Assembly (NCBI GenBank): GCA_024583055.1
Contig: CP102145.1
Coordinates: forward strand, 1,426,001 to 1,490,000
Origin: Streptococcus suis
Lineage (GTDB): Bacteria > Bacillota > Bacilli > Lactobacillales > Streptococcaceae
DNA length: 64,000 bases
Direction of reading: 5' to 3'
Shown here in pieces: positions 26,952 through 37,244 of the stretch (the first letter of the stretch is position 1; each line of letters opens with the position of its first letter). A model generated the notes under the pieces. It was not told where the DNA came from, made no database searches, and was given only the letters and a program-made list of their open reading frames with translations. The position numbers and the translations under genes were made by a program.

Positions 26952-27404
26952 TTAGTTGTCTTTGTTCATAAAATGCTTTAGTTGTCCGTCCCAGTTGGCT
27001 AACTCGGTCTTAAGAAAGGCTGGATTGAGATCTAGTTTCTCTAAGTCCGCAAAAGCAACCCATTCACACTGGCGAACAGAATTCCCTTCTTCCAGATTGG
27101 TAGCTGGATTAGACAGTGGGGTAACTATATAGAGAAATTCAATCTGATGATAGGATTTCTCCTGCAAGGTGAACTGATTTTCAACGATGAAAGCTAGTGG
27201 TCCAAGTTCCACCTCAATTCCGATTTCTTCTTGCATTTCCCGCAGGACAGCCTCTTCCGTTGTTTCGCCAAGCTGAATAGCTCCACCCAAAGTGTAGTAT
27301 TTCCCTTCAGGCGACTTAACGAGATAAAGTTTCTCATCTTGTACCACCAAGCCCGTTGCCCGAACACCGAAGATTTGATTGTCGTGTCTCGTTCTGAAAT
27401 CCAT
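26952..27404 (-). CDS. NUDIX hydrolase (first of three)
   Basis: A 150-residue NUDIX enzyme with box GGAIQLGETTEEAVLREMQEEIGIE. The ATG at 27404 follows GGGGAGAG and gives the same start, [18 protein letters not shown], as the paralogue at 26053-26514; longer in-frame readings upstream lack support. It is the first gene of the NUDIX-mnmG unit. The substrate is unknown. Confidence 0.85.
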   Translation of the reverse strand: MDFRTRHDNQIFGVRATGLVVQDEKLYLVKSPEGKYYTLGGAIQLGETTEEAVLREMQEEIGIEVELGPLAFIVENQFTLQEKSYHQIEFLYIVTPLSNPATNLEEGNSVRQCEWVAFADLEKLDLNPAFLKTELANWDGQLKHFMNKDN

Positions 27405-27508
27405 CTTCTCTCCCCAATCGCAAAAAATAGCCAAAACTCTCGAAAATTGCAGGACAAAAAAGCCTACAATTCCCATGAGCTTTGACCATCATAGTTCTTG
27501 TTAGAAAT

Positions 27509-27536
27509 ATTGTATCAAATTGTCCTGACAAGTCAA
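27509..27536 (-). promoter_or_regulatory. Promoter of the NUDIX-mnmG unit
   Basis: TTGACT (27531-27536) and TACAAT (27509-27514) on the minus strand are 16 bases apart. The leader to the first NUDIX ATG is ~100 bases. Confidence 0.6.
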
Positions 27537-27563
27537 GTCAAACAATCTTTACAAACCTGTCAA

Positions 27564-28880
<1,317 letters not shown>

Positions 28881-28903
28881 TTAAGAAAAACGTGAGGATA
28901 GTT

Positions 28904-29575
28904 ATGACAAATTTAAAATTTCAATCGGTCTTTGATATTATCGGACCTGTTATGATTGGCCCTTCCTCTAGCCATACGGCTGGGGCGGTCCGAATAGGGA
29001 AAATTGTATCCTCTATCTTTGGTGATGAGCCAACCGAGGTCGAATTCCAACTTTACAACTCCTTTGCCAAAACCTATCGCGGCCATGGCACTGATGTGGC
29101 CTTAGTAGCAGGCATTTTAGGCATGGATACGGATGATCCTCGTATTCCTAACTCTCTGGATATTGCAAGAGAACGAGGTATTAAGGTTTACTGGCGTGTC
29201 AATAAGGACAGCAATACCCCCCATCCCAATACCACCCGAATCATCATAAAAAACGAGAAGAAATCTATCTCAGCCACAGGCGTTTCAATTGGTGGAGGCA
29301 ATATTCAAGTAACGGAGCTCAACGGCTTTTCTGTCAACCTCAATATGAATACCCCGACTATTATCATCGTTCACCAGGATGTTCCAGGTATGATTGCCAA
29401 AGTGACAGATATCTTGTCCAAATACGGTATAAACATTGCTCAAATGAACGTGACCCGTGAACAAGCAGGCGAAAAAGCTATTATGATTATCGAAGTGGAT
29501 GCCCGTCAGTGTGAAAATTCCATTGCAGAAATCGAAAAAATTCCCCATCTGCACAATGTCACCTTCTTCAACTAG
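28904..29575 (+). CDS. sdaAB: L-serine dehydratase, beta subunit
   Basis: A 223-residue subunit of the iron-sulfur L-serine dehydratase, which turns serine into pyruvate and ammonia. The N-terminal motif IIGPVMIGPSSSHTAGAVRIG and a C-terminal ACT domain (PTIIIVHQDVPGMIAKVTDIL) are clear. ATG 28904 follows GAGGA; earlier in-frame codons lack support. sdaAA follows by 12 bases. The pair runs against replication. Confidence 0.95.
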   Translation: MTNLKFQSVFDIIGPVMIGPSSSHTAGAVRIGKIVSSIFGDEPTEVEFQLYNSFAKTYRGHGTDVALVAGILGMDTDDPRIPNSLDIARERGIKVYWRVNKDSNTPHPNTTRIIIKNEKKSISATGVSIGGGNIQVTELNGFSVNLNMNTPTIIIVHQDVPGMIAKVTDILSKYGINIAQMNVTREQAGEKAIMIIEVDARQCENSIAEIEKIPHLHNVTFFN

Positions 29576-29587
29576 AAAGGGGAGAAT

Positions 29588-30460
29588 ATGTTTTATACAA
29601 TTGAAGAATTGGTCCAACAAGCTGAACAGTTTTCTGGTAATGTTGCCGAACTCATGATTGCGACTGAAATTGAATTGACAGGGCGTAGCCGAGAAGAAAT
29701 CTTGGCAATCATGTCAAGAAACTTGACAGTTATGAAAGCGTCAATTGTTGACGGATTAACAGAAAGCAAGTCCGTTTCTGGATTGACAGGTGGTGATGCT
29801 GCCAAGTTGGACACTTATATGAAAAAGGGCAAGACGCTATCTGATTCCTCTATCCTATCCGCAGCAAGAAATGCTATGGCTGTCAACGAGTTGAACGCCA
29901 AAATGGGCTTGGTCTGTGCCACCCCAACTGCTGGCTCTGCTGGTTGTTTGCCTGCCGTTCTTGGTGTTGCTATTGACAAGTTAAGCTTGACGGAAGAGCA
30001 ACAACTTGACTTCCTCTTTACAGCTGGAGCCTTCGGTCTAGTTATTGCCAACAACGCCTCCATCTCTGGAGCAGAAGGAGGCTGTCAAGCAGAAGTTGGC
30101 TCTGCCTCTGCTATGTCCGCAGCGGCATTAACCCTTGCTGCTGGAGGAAGTCCCTACCAGGCTAGCCAAGCCATCTGCTTTGTCATCAAAAATATGCTAG
30201 GGCTGATCTGTGATCCAGTCGCAGGTCTGGTAGAAGTCCCATGTGTCAAACGAAATGCAATGGGAGCTAGCTACGCTATGGTGGCCGCAGATATGGCACT
30301 GGCAGGAATTGAATCCAAAATCCCTGTAGATGAAGTCATCAATGCCATGTACCAAGTAGGCTCTGCCCTACCAACCGCCTTCCGTGAGACTGCCGAAGGA
30401 GGCCTGGCTGCCACACCAACTGGTCGCCGACTGGCACAAGAAATCTTTGGCGAAAATTGA
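29588..30460 (+). CDS. sdaAA: L-serine dehydratase, alpha subunit
   Basis: A 290-residue catalytic subunit holding the 4Fe-4S cluster. Cysteines in TPTAGSAGCLPA, SGAEGGCQAEVGSASAMSA and ICDPVAGLVEVPCVKRN match the family cluster ligands. It starts after AAGGGGAGAAT and shares a transcript with sdaAB. Confidence 0.95.
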   Translation: MFYTIEELVQQAEQFSGNVAELMIATEIELTGRSREEILAIMSRNLTVMKASIVDGLTESKSVSGLTGGDAAKLDTYMKKGKTLSDSSILSAARNAMAVNELNAKMGLVCATPTAGSAGCLPAVLGVAIDKLSLTEEQQLDFLFTAGAFGLVIANNASISGAEGGCQAEVGSASAMSAAALTLAAGGSPYQASQAICFVIKNMLGLICDPVAGLVEVPCVKRNAMGASYAMVAADMALAGIESKIPVDEVINAMYQVGSALPTAFRETAEGGLAATPTGRRLAQEIFGEN

Positions 30461-30476
30461 CAATCTTGTCAAGATT

Positions 30477-30500
30477 AAAGGACCATTACGGTCCTTTTCT
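30477..30500. terminator. Bidirectional terminator after sdaAA
   Basis: AAAGGACC/GGTCCTTTT with loop ATTAC, T-rich on the plus-strand side, sits between the convergent ends of sdaAA and the gene at 30500-31150. Confidence 0.8.
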
Positions 30501-31150
30501 TATTGTTTTGTAAAGCTGATTTTATCCAAGGTCGTATCGTTGGTGTCAACTTCTGTCAAGGTCAAAGTTGATCCACTCAAGCTGTAAGTATCCGCTTCGC
30601 CATCGATATAGGCAATTTTTTTCTCAAGGTCCAAAACGACTAATTCACTATCTTGTTCCCCATCATTGTCAACTTCAACCAGGCTACCTTGATTGCCTTT
30701 GATGGTCAAGGTATACGTATCATTTCCGACCGTAGCTGTATAAATTCCATCTAGCTCTGAACTATCTACCAAAGTAATGCCGTAACCTGCTGCAACTTGC
30801 TCAGCTGTGATCGCTGTTGTAGTTGTTGAAGAAGCTGCTGTTGTACTACTTGATGCTGTTGAGCTAGAGCTTGCAACAACTGACTGGGCCGTGGTGACTT
30901 GATTATCATCATCATCTGATAGACCCAGGCTCTGTTCAACTTGAGTTTCTAAAGCTTCCAAACGATTTTCATATATTTCAGCTGCGACAAATCCACCTGT
31001 TACCAAGAGTAGAGCCCCTGCTGAAAGCAAGATAATTGATTTTTTACTCATCGTACTTACTTTTGTTTTTAAACTGGTTAGGAGAGATGATTTTTCTTCC
31101 GTTTGCACTTCTTGCTCGATAATTTGCTTGTTTTCGTTTTGGTTTTCCAT
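30500..31150 (-). CDS. Unrecognised single-pass membrane protein with Ser/Thr linker
   Basis: A 216-residue protein not recognised as a named family. A charged cytoplasmic N-terminus (~residues 1-37) is followed by one membrane helix (IILLSAGALLLVTGGFVAAEIY), then a short acidic coil, a Ser/Thr-rich linker (~residues 90-115) and a C-terminal domain rich in beta-strand-forming sequence (GIYTATVGNDTYTLTIKG onward). It should be anchored in the membrane with the C-terminal domain outside. It lies 119 bases downstream of the response regulator gene, so it may be a target or accessory of that two-component system; this is inferred from position. Confidence 0.6.
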   Translation of the reverse strand: MENQNENKQIIEQEVQTEEKSSLLTSLKTKVSTMSKKSIILLSAGALLLVTGGFVAAEIYENRLEALETQVEQSLGLSDDDDNQVTTAQSVVASSSSTASSSTTAASSTTTTAITAEQVAAGYGITLVDSSELDGIYTATVGNDTYTLTIKGNQGSLVEVDNDGEQDSELVVLDLEKKIAYIDGEADTYSLSGSTLTLTEVDTNDTTLDKISFTKQ

Positions 31151-31269
31151 TTGTGTTTCCTCTTTTTTACTATTTTCTTCAGCTCTTTGCTGATAAGTCT
31201 ATTATAGAGGACAATTCTCAACACTTTAGGTAAAGTTCCTAAACAATTTCTAAACAAATTCGAAAGAAT

Positions 31270-31938
31270 TTATGCATTAAGTCGGTAACCCGCGCCCCAA
31301 ACCGTTTCAATCAAATTTGCTCCCAGCTTATCCCTCAGTCGATTAATATGGACAGTTACTGTTGCACTATCGCCTACATAGTCATAGCCCCAGATTGTCT
31401 CAAACAGTTGATCTTTTGAAAAGACCCGGTTAGGATGTTGAGCTAGGTGGACAAGTAATTCAAACTCCCTATTGGGCAACTTGATTGACTGCCCTGCTTT
31501 TTCCACCTTCCAACTCTCCAAATAAATCACCAAATCACCAACCCGCAGTTCCTTCTCCTCTTTGGTAGATTGCAGGCGTTGGTAGCGGGTCAAATGGGCT
31601 TTCACACGCGCAACCAACTCCATGGGATCAAAGGGTTTGCTGATATAGTCATCTGCTCCTAAGCCTAAGCCCCGAACGACATCCATAGTTTCTTGTTTGG
31701 ACGTCACCATCAGAATAGGAAAATCTACTTGGTTACGGAGGTCGCGGCAAATATCATAGCCAGTTTTGTTAGGGAGCATGACATCTAAAAGTAAAAGATT
31801 ATAGGTTTCTGTTCGAATCTGCTTTTCAACTAGGGCACCATCTGTTATGACATCGACTTGATACCCCTGCATTTCCAAATAATCTCGCTCAAGCTGTGCA
31901 ATTTCGATATCATCTTCAGCAATCAATATACGTGTCAT
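31270..31938 (-). CDS. OmpR/PhoB-type response regulator
   Basis: A 222-residue two-component regulator. The receiver domain has acidic pocket AEDD, phospho-acceptor Asp in LLLLDVMLPN, Thr/Ser in MVTSK and Lys in SKPFDP. The winged-helix output domain ends ETVWGAGYRLN. It is 3 bases after the histidine kinase gene and is its partner. Its regulon is unknown; nearby candidates are the membrane protein at 30500-31150 and the surface protein at 33547-34572. Confidence 0.92.
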   Translation of the reverse strand: MTRILIAEDDIEIAQLERDYLEMQGYQVDVITDGALVEKQIRTETYNLLLLDVMLPNKTGYDICRDLRNQVDFPILMVTSKQETMDVVRGLGLGADDYISKPFDPMELVARVKAHLTRYQRLQSTKEEKELRVGDLVIYLESWKVEKAGQSIKLPNREFELLVHLAQHPNRVFSKDQLFETIWGYDYVGDSATVTVHINRLRDKLGANLIETVWGAGYRLNA

Positions 31939-31941
31939 TTC

Positions 31942-33318
31942 TTATCCTTTCTTAGGTAGACGAATGGTAAAGGTCAAGCCAGCCTTATTTTCAACCACGA
32001 TTGTGCCACCTAGACGATGCACAATATTGTTTACAATTGAGAGTCCTAGTCCATGTCCATCCACTTGCTGACGGGCCTGATCTACCCGGTAAAATTCCGT
32101 AAAGAGTTTGTCTAGCTGGTCCTTAGAAACGCCTTGGCCATTATCAGCAAAGGTCCAAACCACTTGATTTCCGTCAGTAGAGCCTGAAATGGTCAACAAA
32201 AGCGGGTTAGCAGTAGCATATTTTCGCGCATTGTCTACCAAGTTATCCAAAATCCGCCTAAATTGGACTGGGTCCAATTCAACAGGTAATTCCTCTGTCA
32301 CTTTTAGGCGAAATTCAATTGCTTCATCTACCAATTCTGCCTTCTTCTCACTGATGTAGGCTTCGAACACATCCCTCAAGTTGACTGCTACTGTATCAAA
32401 TGGCAATTTGTCAGTCTCTAATTGAGAGAAAACGAATAATTTTTCCAGCAATTTCTCCATGATCAATGATTTTTGATAGATAATATTCAGGTAGTTCTGC
32501 CGCTTTTCATCTGTATTGGCGATTCCGTCTAAAATTCCCTTGGTATAGCCTTTAATGGATGTAAGAGGTGTCCGTAAATCATGGGATATATCCGTTACCA
32601 TCTGGGTCCGATTCTGTTCATACAGGCGATTTTTCTCCTGAGCCTCCAACAAGCTTGTCTGCATTTGGTTGAAACCTTCTGTCAATTCTTCAAATTCTCG
32701 ATCACCGCTATAATCTAGATTTTCCTGGTAATTTCCCTTGCGAATCCGCTCAACCCCCTTGTGGAGTTCATCCATCGGTTTCATAATGGCCTGCAGGATG
32801 CGTCTGGTAACCATCAAATTCAAGGTCAAAATGACTGCAATACCAGTACCACCCATCAACGCAATTTGTAACAAGAAGGTCTGGAATTCCCTAGCGTCTT
32901 GTTGGTCTTCCGTATCTTCAATTACTGCATAGAGGGAGACTGTTTGCCCCTGCGTTCTCAACTGCCGACTGATTACAATTTCCTCATCAATGTAGGTCAA
33001 ATGAGTGATCTCACTAATTCCAACCGCTGTGATATCCTCTACATCTTCCTGGATATTGGAAAACAAAATATAACCGTCACTCTCCACGTAGAGCTGAGCC
33101 CCTCCACTTGCTAGTTTCTCCGCCAGACTGACATAATCTGTTCCCGAAAATTCTTCAATGCTGGTTTGACTCGTTGCTGTTTTCTGGCTTGTGGACAATA
33201 AACTACTCCGATTCAGGTAAATGTTATTGACAACAAAGACACTGATGGCCAACATGGCAAGCAGGGAAATCCCCAGCATCAGCATATTCAGACGAAAAAT
33301 CCGTTTTTGTAAATTCAT
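31942..33318 (-). CDS. Membrane sensor histidine kinase
   Basis: A 458-residue kinase with a first membrane helix (~residues 10-30), an extracytoplasmic sensor loop (~30-148), a second helix (~149-170) and a HAMP segment. The H-box DISHDLRTPLTSIKGYTKGI holds the phosphorylated His, and NLVDNARKYA, FADNGQGV and HGLGLSIV are the N, G1 and G2 boxes. It is transcribed before the response regulator. The signal is unknown. Confidence 0.92.
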   Translation of the reverse strand: MNLQKRIFRLNMLMLGISLLAMLAISVFVVNNIYLNRSSLLSTSQKTATSQTSIEEFSGTDYVSLAEKLASGGAQLYVESDGYILFSNIQEDVEDITAVGISEITHLTYIDEEIVISRQLRTQGQTVSLYAVIEDTEDQQDAREFQTFLLQIALMGGTGIAVILTLNLMVTRRILQAIMKPMDELHKGVERIRKGNYQENLDYSGDREFEELTEGFNQMQTSLLEAQEKNRLYEQNRTQMVTDISHDLRTPLTSIKGYTKGILDGIANTDEKRQNYLNIIYQKSLIMEKLLEKLFVFSQLETDKLPFDTVAVNLRDVFEAYISEKKAELVDEAIEFRLKVTEELPVELDPVQFRRILDNLVDNARKYATANPLLLTISGSTDGNQVVWTFADNGQGVSKDQLDKLFTEFYRVDQARQQVDGHGLGLSIVNNIVHRLGGTIVVENKAGLTFTIRLPKKG

Positions 33319-33504
33319 CTGCCATTTTCTTCCTTAATTTTTCCAACATTATAAGCAAAATCCATCTATTTGTAAAGTTTTCTTGCTTCAAATTCACGAT
33401 AACTCTAACCATAACTCGTTTCTCAAATACCAACTTACATTTTGAATGCTTACGTTCTGTTCTATCTTTCAGCCGATAAAGCCTAAGAGCTGAAAGTCAT
33501 ATAA

Positions 33505-33532
33505 ACGAAAAAAGAGGCAAATTCTGCCTCTC
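33505..33532 (-). terminator. Terminator of the LPXTG protein gene
   Basis: GAGGCA/TGCCTC (33514-33530, loop AATTC) followed on the minus strand by six T, directly after the gene at 33547. Confidence 0.8.
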
Positions 33533-33546
33533 TTAATAGGATGTGA

Positions 33547-34572
33547 TTAGATTTCTTTTTTCTTAGCTACAACTGCTGCTGCACCAAGGAGACCCAATGC
33601 TGGAAGCAAATACACAAGACTATTTGTTTGACCAGTATTTGGGAGTGTTGCTGCAGTAGTAGAAGTAGTTTTAGCAACTGGTTCTGAAGCTACTGCTGCT
33701 GAAGTTACCGCTGCTGGTGCCGGAGTAACTGCTGCTGGTGCTGGAGTAACTGCTGCTGGTGCTGGAGTAACTGCTGCTGGTGCTGGAGTAACTGCTGCTG
33801 GTGCTGGAGTAACTGCTGCTGGTGCTGGAGTAACTACTGCTGGTGCTGGAGTAACTACTGCTGGTGCTGGAGCAACAAGGCTAGCTGGGTCGATTGATGG
33901 AAGTACTGGAGCTTTTACACTCTCACCTTTAGCTGTTTCGATTGCTCCTTCAATCGTTGAAGGATCGATTGTTGGCAATTCTGCAGCTGTCGTACCTTCA
34001 CCGTTTGTATAAAGGTAATAGTCACCGTCTTTACCACCAATTTGAACTGTTGGAAGTGCTTCTGCTGTTGGTGCTTCAGTTGGTACATTTGTAAGATACA
34101 AACCATTCTCATCCAAGGCTACTTTAGCTTCTTCCAAAGCTGGTGCAGTAACGCCTTCACCATTTACTTGAATATCAACTGTGCTTGGGTCCAAAGCTGG
34201 TAGTTCTGCAGAAGCTGTTACACCAGTACCTGTAGCATAAACATATGGTTCGCCATTTTCAAAAGCAAGTTTAACTTCTGGGACCTCTGTAGTAGTTCCT
34301 TCTCCATGAACGTGGATATCAACTGTGCTTGGATCCAAAGCTGGTTTGTAGTCAGAATTCAATACGCTTGAACCTTTAGCTGTCAATTCACCTGTATTCA
34401 AATCAAACGTTGGAATTGGATCAGCTGTTACACCGGTACCATGCGCTGTAACGTTAGCAACCTCAACTTCAGCTGCAGATACAGTTGCTGTACCTGCAAC
34501 AGCAATTGCTGCTAGTGACAACAAACCGATTGAAGTTTTTCTAAGTGAAAACTTGATTGTATTATTTGACAT
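33547..34572 (-). CDS. LPXTG-anchored repeat surface protein
   Basis: A 341-residue cell-wall protein of unknown function. The signal peptide has the YSIRK-like pattern FSLRKTSIGLLS (residues 8-19), used for septal export. The mature part contains about three diverged repeats around ALDPSTVDI-x-V-x-GEG, rich in Gly, Thr and acidic residues. Next is a stalk of eight heptads PAPA(V/A)VT (residues 235-290), then LPNTG (310-314), a hydrophobic tail and KKK, the sortase A signal. It has its own terminator and likely its own promoter. Ligand or role cannot be told. Confidence 0.88.
   Translation of the reverse strand: MSNNTIKFSLRKTSIGLLSLAAIAVAGTATVSAAEVEVANVTAHGTGVTADPIPTFDLNTGELTAKGSSVLNSDYKPALDPSTVDIHVHGEGTTTEVPEVKLAFENGEPYVYATGTGVTASAELPALDPSTVDIQVNGEGVTAPALEEAKVALDENGLYLTNVPTEAPTAEALPTVQIGGKDGDYYLYTNGEGTTAAELPTIDPSTIEGAIETAKGESVKAPVLPSIDPASLVAPAPAVVTPAPAVVTPAPAAVTPAPAAVTPAPAAVTPAPAAVTPAPAAVTPAPAAVTSAAVASEPVAKTTSTTAATLPNTGQTNSLVYLLPALGLLGAAAVVAKKKEI
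33704..33871 (-). repeat. 21-bp tandem repeat, eight units
   Basis: Eight consecutive 21-bp units encode the heptads PAPA(V/A)VT of the surface protein stalk. Five units (33725-33829) are identical, two (33830-33871) carry one change (GCTGCT to ACTGCT) and one end unit is diverged. Because the period is a multiple of three, unit gain or loss would change stalk length without shifting the frame. Confidence 0.93.
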
Positions 34573-34785
34573 AATGATTCCTTCCCCTATTTTGTCAGAA
34601 ATAGTATAATCTCATTTACCTATATTCCTATAGATATAACTCCATTATATCTATATATATATCGGTTGTCAAGCATTTTGTTGCAGAATTTTTATATTTT
34701 TACCCTTTTTTACAAAAAAATGGACAAGCAATCGCCTGTCCTAACTATCTCATCCTCGAATATCTCATACAGGCCTCTGGTTAGC

Positions 34786-35481
34786 TTAATACCAACCATT
34801 GGCAATCCAGAACTGGTAGGCATTTTCCCATGAACCGTAACGTTGCAATACATAGTTGTCTGCTACACGCTCCTGGTTTTCAGGTGAAAAATCACCATTT
34901 AGGTAAGAACTTGTGAGCTGGTAACGACCATAGTAGATACCATTTTGAGCTGTATAGCTGCCACCAGACTCTTTTTGAGCAATAAATTCTTTGGCAGCTG
35001 CTTCACCGACACCTACAGTAACAACTGGCTGGGCTGCTTGAACCTGAGCTACAGGTTGGGCTTGGACAGCTTCAGTAGCAACTTGTTGCACCTGTACTTG
35101 TTGATATTCAGGTTGAGCAACTTGAACAACGGGCTGTTGTACTTCTGGGGTTGTCTCAGGGCTAGCTACTTGACTTGTTTCTGTAGCTGGAGCAACTTCT
35201 TCCGCTTTGGAAGCTTCAGTCGTCGTACTTTCCTCAGTACTCTCTGGCTTCTTTTCTTCTTTTTTTACATCAGAAACCTTTTTCTCTTCCTTGGATTCAT
35301 ATGTTTTCTTTATCGTATCCTCTTTGGCTGCAACAGCTGAAGAATTGGTAGATTGGTCAACAAAATCAGCAATGCTAAATTCAGAATGGTAGGTATCAGC
35401 GATAGCAACGCCAGCTGTAAGTGCTACGAGGGCGGTCGCTACTCCGATAATTACATTTTTCAATTTTTTTGTAAATGTCAT
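34786..35481 (-). CDS. Secreted transglycosylase-like (Apf/IsaA-type) wall protein
   Basis: A 231-residue exported protein. The signal segment (residues ~8-28) is followed by a long low-complexity region rich in Lys/Glu then Gln/Val/Pro (~50-155), and a C-terminal domain of ~75 residues starting AAKEFIAQKESGGSY. That domain has the pattern of streptococcal transglycosylase-like / aggregation-promoting-factor proteins (ESGGSYTAQNGIYYGRYQL, QERVADNYVLQRYGSWENA, FWIANGWY). It probably acts on peptidoglycan; the Glu in ESGG is the likely catalytic acid. No LysM domain is seen. Confidence 0.82.
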   Translation of the reverse strand: MTFTKKLKNVIIGVATALVALTAGVAIADTYHSEFSIADFVDQSTNSSAVAAKEDTIKKTYESKEEKKVSDVKKEEKKPESTEESTTTEASKAEEVAPATETSQVASPETTPEVQQPVVQVAQPEYQQVQVQQVATEAVQAQPVAQVQAAQPVVTVGVGEAAAKEFIAQKESGGSYTAQNGIYYGRYQLTSSYLNGDFSPENQERVADNYVLQRYGSWENAYQFWIANGWY

Positions 35482-35587
35482 AAAATATATAGTTTCCTCT
35501 CATATGACTGAAACTATCTTACAACTTGATTATTACTTTTGTTTTATAATTCCATTACAAATATTACAGCATTGTTTGTTTTTTACT

Positions 35588-35613
35588 AAAAAACACGATT
35601 GTTCGTGTTTTTT
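35588..35613 (-). terminator. ecfT operon terminator
   Basis: AAAAAACACG/CGTGTTTTTT with loop ATTGTT; on the minus strand the stem begins inside the ecfT stop codon and ends in a T-run. Confidence 0.85.
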
Positions 35614-36409
35614 AAGGGGTTTTCAAAAAATATAAGAGCAATCCCAAACAAATCATAGTCAGAATTGCTAGGCTATCTGCCAACTTCCAATCCAGTACCC
35701 GATACTTGGTCCGGCCATCGCCCCCCTGATAACCTCGAGCCTCCATAGCTGTCGCCAGGGCATCTGCTCGCTTAAAACTAGATGCAAAAAGCGGTATCAA
35801 AATAGGGATAACAGACTTAACCTTTTGAATGATATTTCCTTCATTGAAGTCAACACCACGCGCCCGCTGAGCATTCATAATCCGAGTCGTGTCGTCCATC
35901 AAGGTCGGCACAAAACGCAAACTCATGGACAACATAAGCCCAATTTCATGAACTGGCACCTTGATTTTCTTGAGAGGAGCAAGCCCCGCCTCAATACCAT
36001 CTGCCAAACTAAGTGGTGTCGTTGTCAGAGTTAGGAGAGTTGAAAAGAAGATAATCAGGACAAAGCGCACAAAAATCACTGCCGCCTGTTGCAAACCTTC
36101 CACCGACAATTTGAAAATCCAGAATTCCCACAAAACCCTTGTTCCTGGTGTAAAGAAAATCTGGAAGAAAGTGGTAAACAGGATAATCCCAATCATGGGC
36201 TTGACACCATTGATGAAAAAGGACAAGCGAATGCGAGAGAGCAAAATCAAACCGAGAACAAAGGCAATCAACAGCGCATTGGTTACCAGATTATTGGCCC
36301 AGAAAATAATTAACAGAAAGGCAAACATGGCCAAGAGCTTACTTCGAGGGTCTAGGCGATGCAACAGCGAGTCACCAGGAATGTAGCGACCTAAAATTAA
36401 CTTATCCAT
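35612..36409 (-). CDS. ecfT: ECF transporter transmembrane subunit EcfT
   Basis: A 265-residue membrane scaffold of the energy-coupling factor importers that serve many vitamin and metal S-components. Several membrane spans and the two coupling motifs ([14 protein letters not shown] and [12 protein letters not shown], the Ala-Arg-Gly signatures that contact the two ATPases) are present. It overlaps ecfA2 by 8 bases, giving the order ecfA1-ecfA2-ecfT. No S-component gene is adjacent, as in the shared group II systems. Confidence 0.95.
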   Translation of the reverse strand: MDKLILGRYIPGDSLLHRLDPRSKLLAMFAFLLIIFWANNLVTNALLIAFVLGLILLSRIRLSFFINGVKPMIGIILFTTFFQIFFTPGTRVLWEFWIFKLSVEGLQQAAVIFVRFVLIIFFSTLLTLTTTPLSLADGIEAGLAPLKKIKVPVHEIGLMLSMSLRFVPTLMDDTTRIMNAQRARGVDFNEGNIIQKVKSVIPILIPLFASSFKRADALATAMEARGYQGGDGRTKYRVLDWKLADSLAILTMICLGLLLYFLKTP

Positions 36410-37244
36410 GCGTCACCATCCTTGTAAATTCCTCAATCGTAATAGGCAAGCGCTCAAAAACAAAGCCCCTGCGCTCCAGATTGGCAGCAAACTTGGTGAT
36501 TTTGGGAACACCCAGCTGAATCGATTCCAAAAAATCAACCTCTTGGAAAACATCAATCGGCTTGCCAGAACGAACCAGCTTGCCCTTTTCCATGATGTAG
36601 ACAAAATCAGCATAATTAGCCACGTCATCCATCAGATGCGTCACCAAGACAATGGTCATCCCATTCGCATGGAGTTTCTTGAAAATATCCATCAGCTCTT
36701 GACGACCAGCCGGATCCAAACCAGCAGTCGGCTCATCCAGAACTAAAACAGACGGTTCCATAGCCAGGATGCCCGCAATGGCTACACGGCGCATCTGACC
36801 TCCAGACAAATCAAAGGGACTGCGGTCATAGACTTCCTCTGAAATACCAACCAGAGCCAATTTTTCACGCGCAATCTTCTCAGCCTCTTCCTTAGAAACA
36901 CCAAAATTCTGCGGACCGAATGCCACATCCTGCAAGACAGTCTCATCAAAGACCTGGCTTTCTGGAAACTGAAAGACCAAGCCGACTTTCTTACGCACCT
37001 GCTTGATATCCTTATTTTGAGATGTGCCCGTGATAACCACATCATCGATGACCACACTGCCTTCTGTCGGTACATTAAGACCATTCAAAAGCTGTAAAAT
37101 CGTCGACTTCCCGGATCCAGTATGACCAATCAATGCCGTATAGGACCCGTCCACAATCTCCAAATCAACACCAAAAAGCGCCCGCCCCTCAAAAGGAGTG
37201 CCGGCCTGATAGGTATAGCTTACTTCTTGGAGATGAATTCCCAT
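36402..37244 (-). CDS. ecfA2: ECF transporter ATPase EcfA2
   Basis: A 280-residue ATP-binding subunit. Walker [11 protein letters not shown]-loop [12 protein letters not shown], signature [13 protein letters not shown] and Walker [13 protein letters not shown] are intact. The QFPE tetrad marks the A2 type, which pairs with EcfA1. It overlaps both neighbours. Confidence 0.95.
   Translation of the reverse strand: MGIHLQEVSYTYQAGTPFEGRALFGVDLEIVDGSYTALIGHTGSGKSTILQLLNGLNVPTEGSVVIDDVVITGTSQNKDIKQVRKKVGLVFQFPESQVFDETVLQDVAFGPQNFGVSKEEAEKIAREKLALVGISEEVYDRSPFDLSGGQMRRVAIAGILAMEPSVLVLDEPTAGLDPAGRQELMDIFKKLHANGMTIVLVTHLMDDVANYADFVYIMEKGKLVRSGKPIDVFQEVDFLESIQLGVPKITKFAANLERRGFVFERLPITIEEFTRMVTHG

Noticed and set aside
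33547..34572. Repeats in the surface protein as a possible CRISPR
   Set aside because: The 21-bp units are directly adjacent without spacers and encode protein heptads in frame.
35540..35580. WalR-type box upstream of the transglycosylase-like gene
   Set aside because: Two TGTAAT hexamers occur on the minus strand but with 3 bases between them rather than the 5 required.
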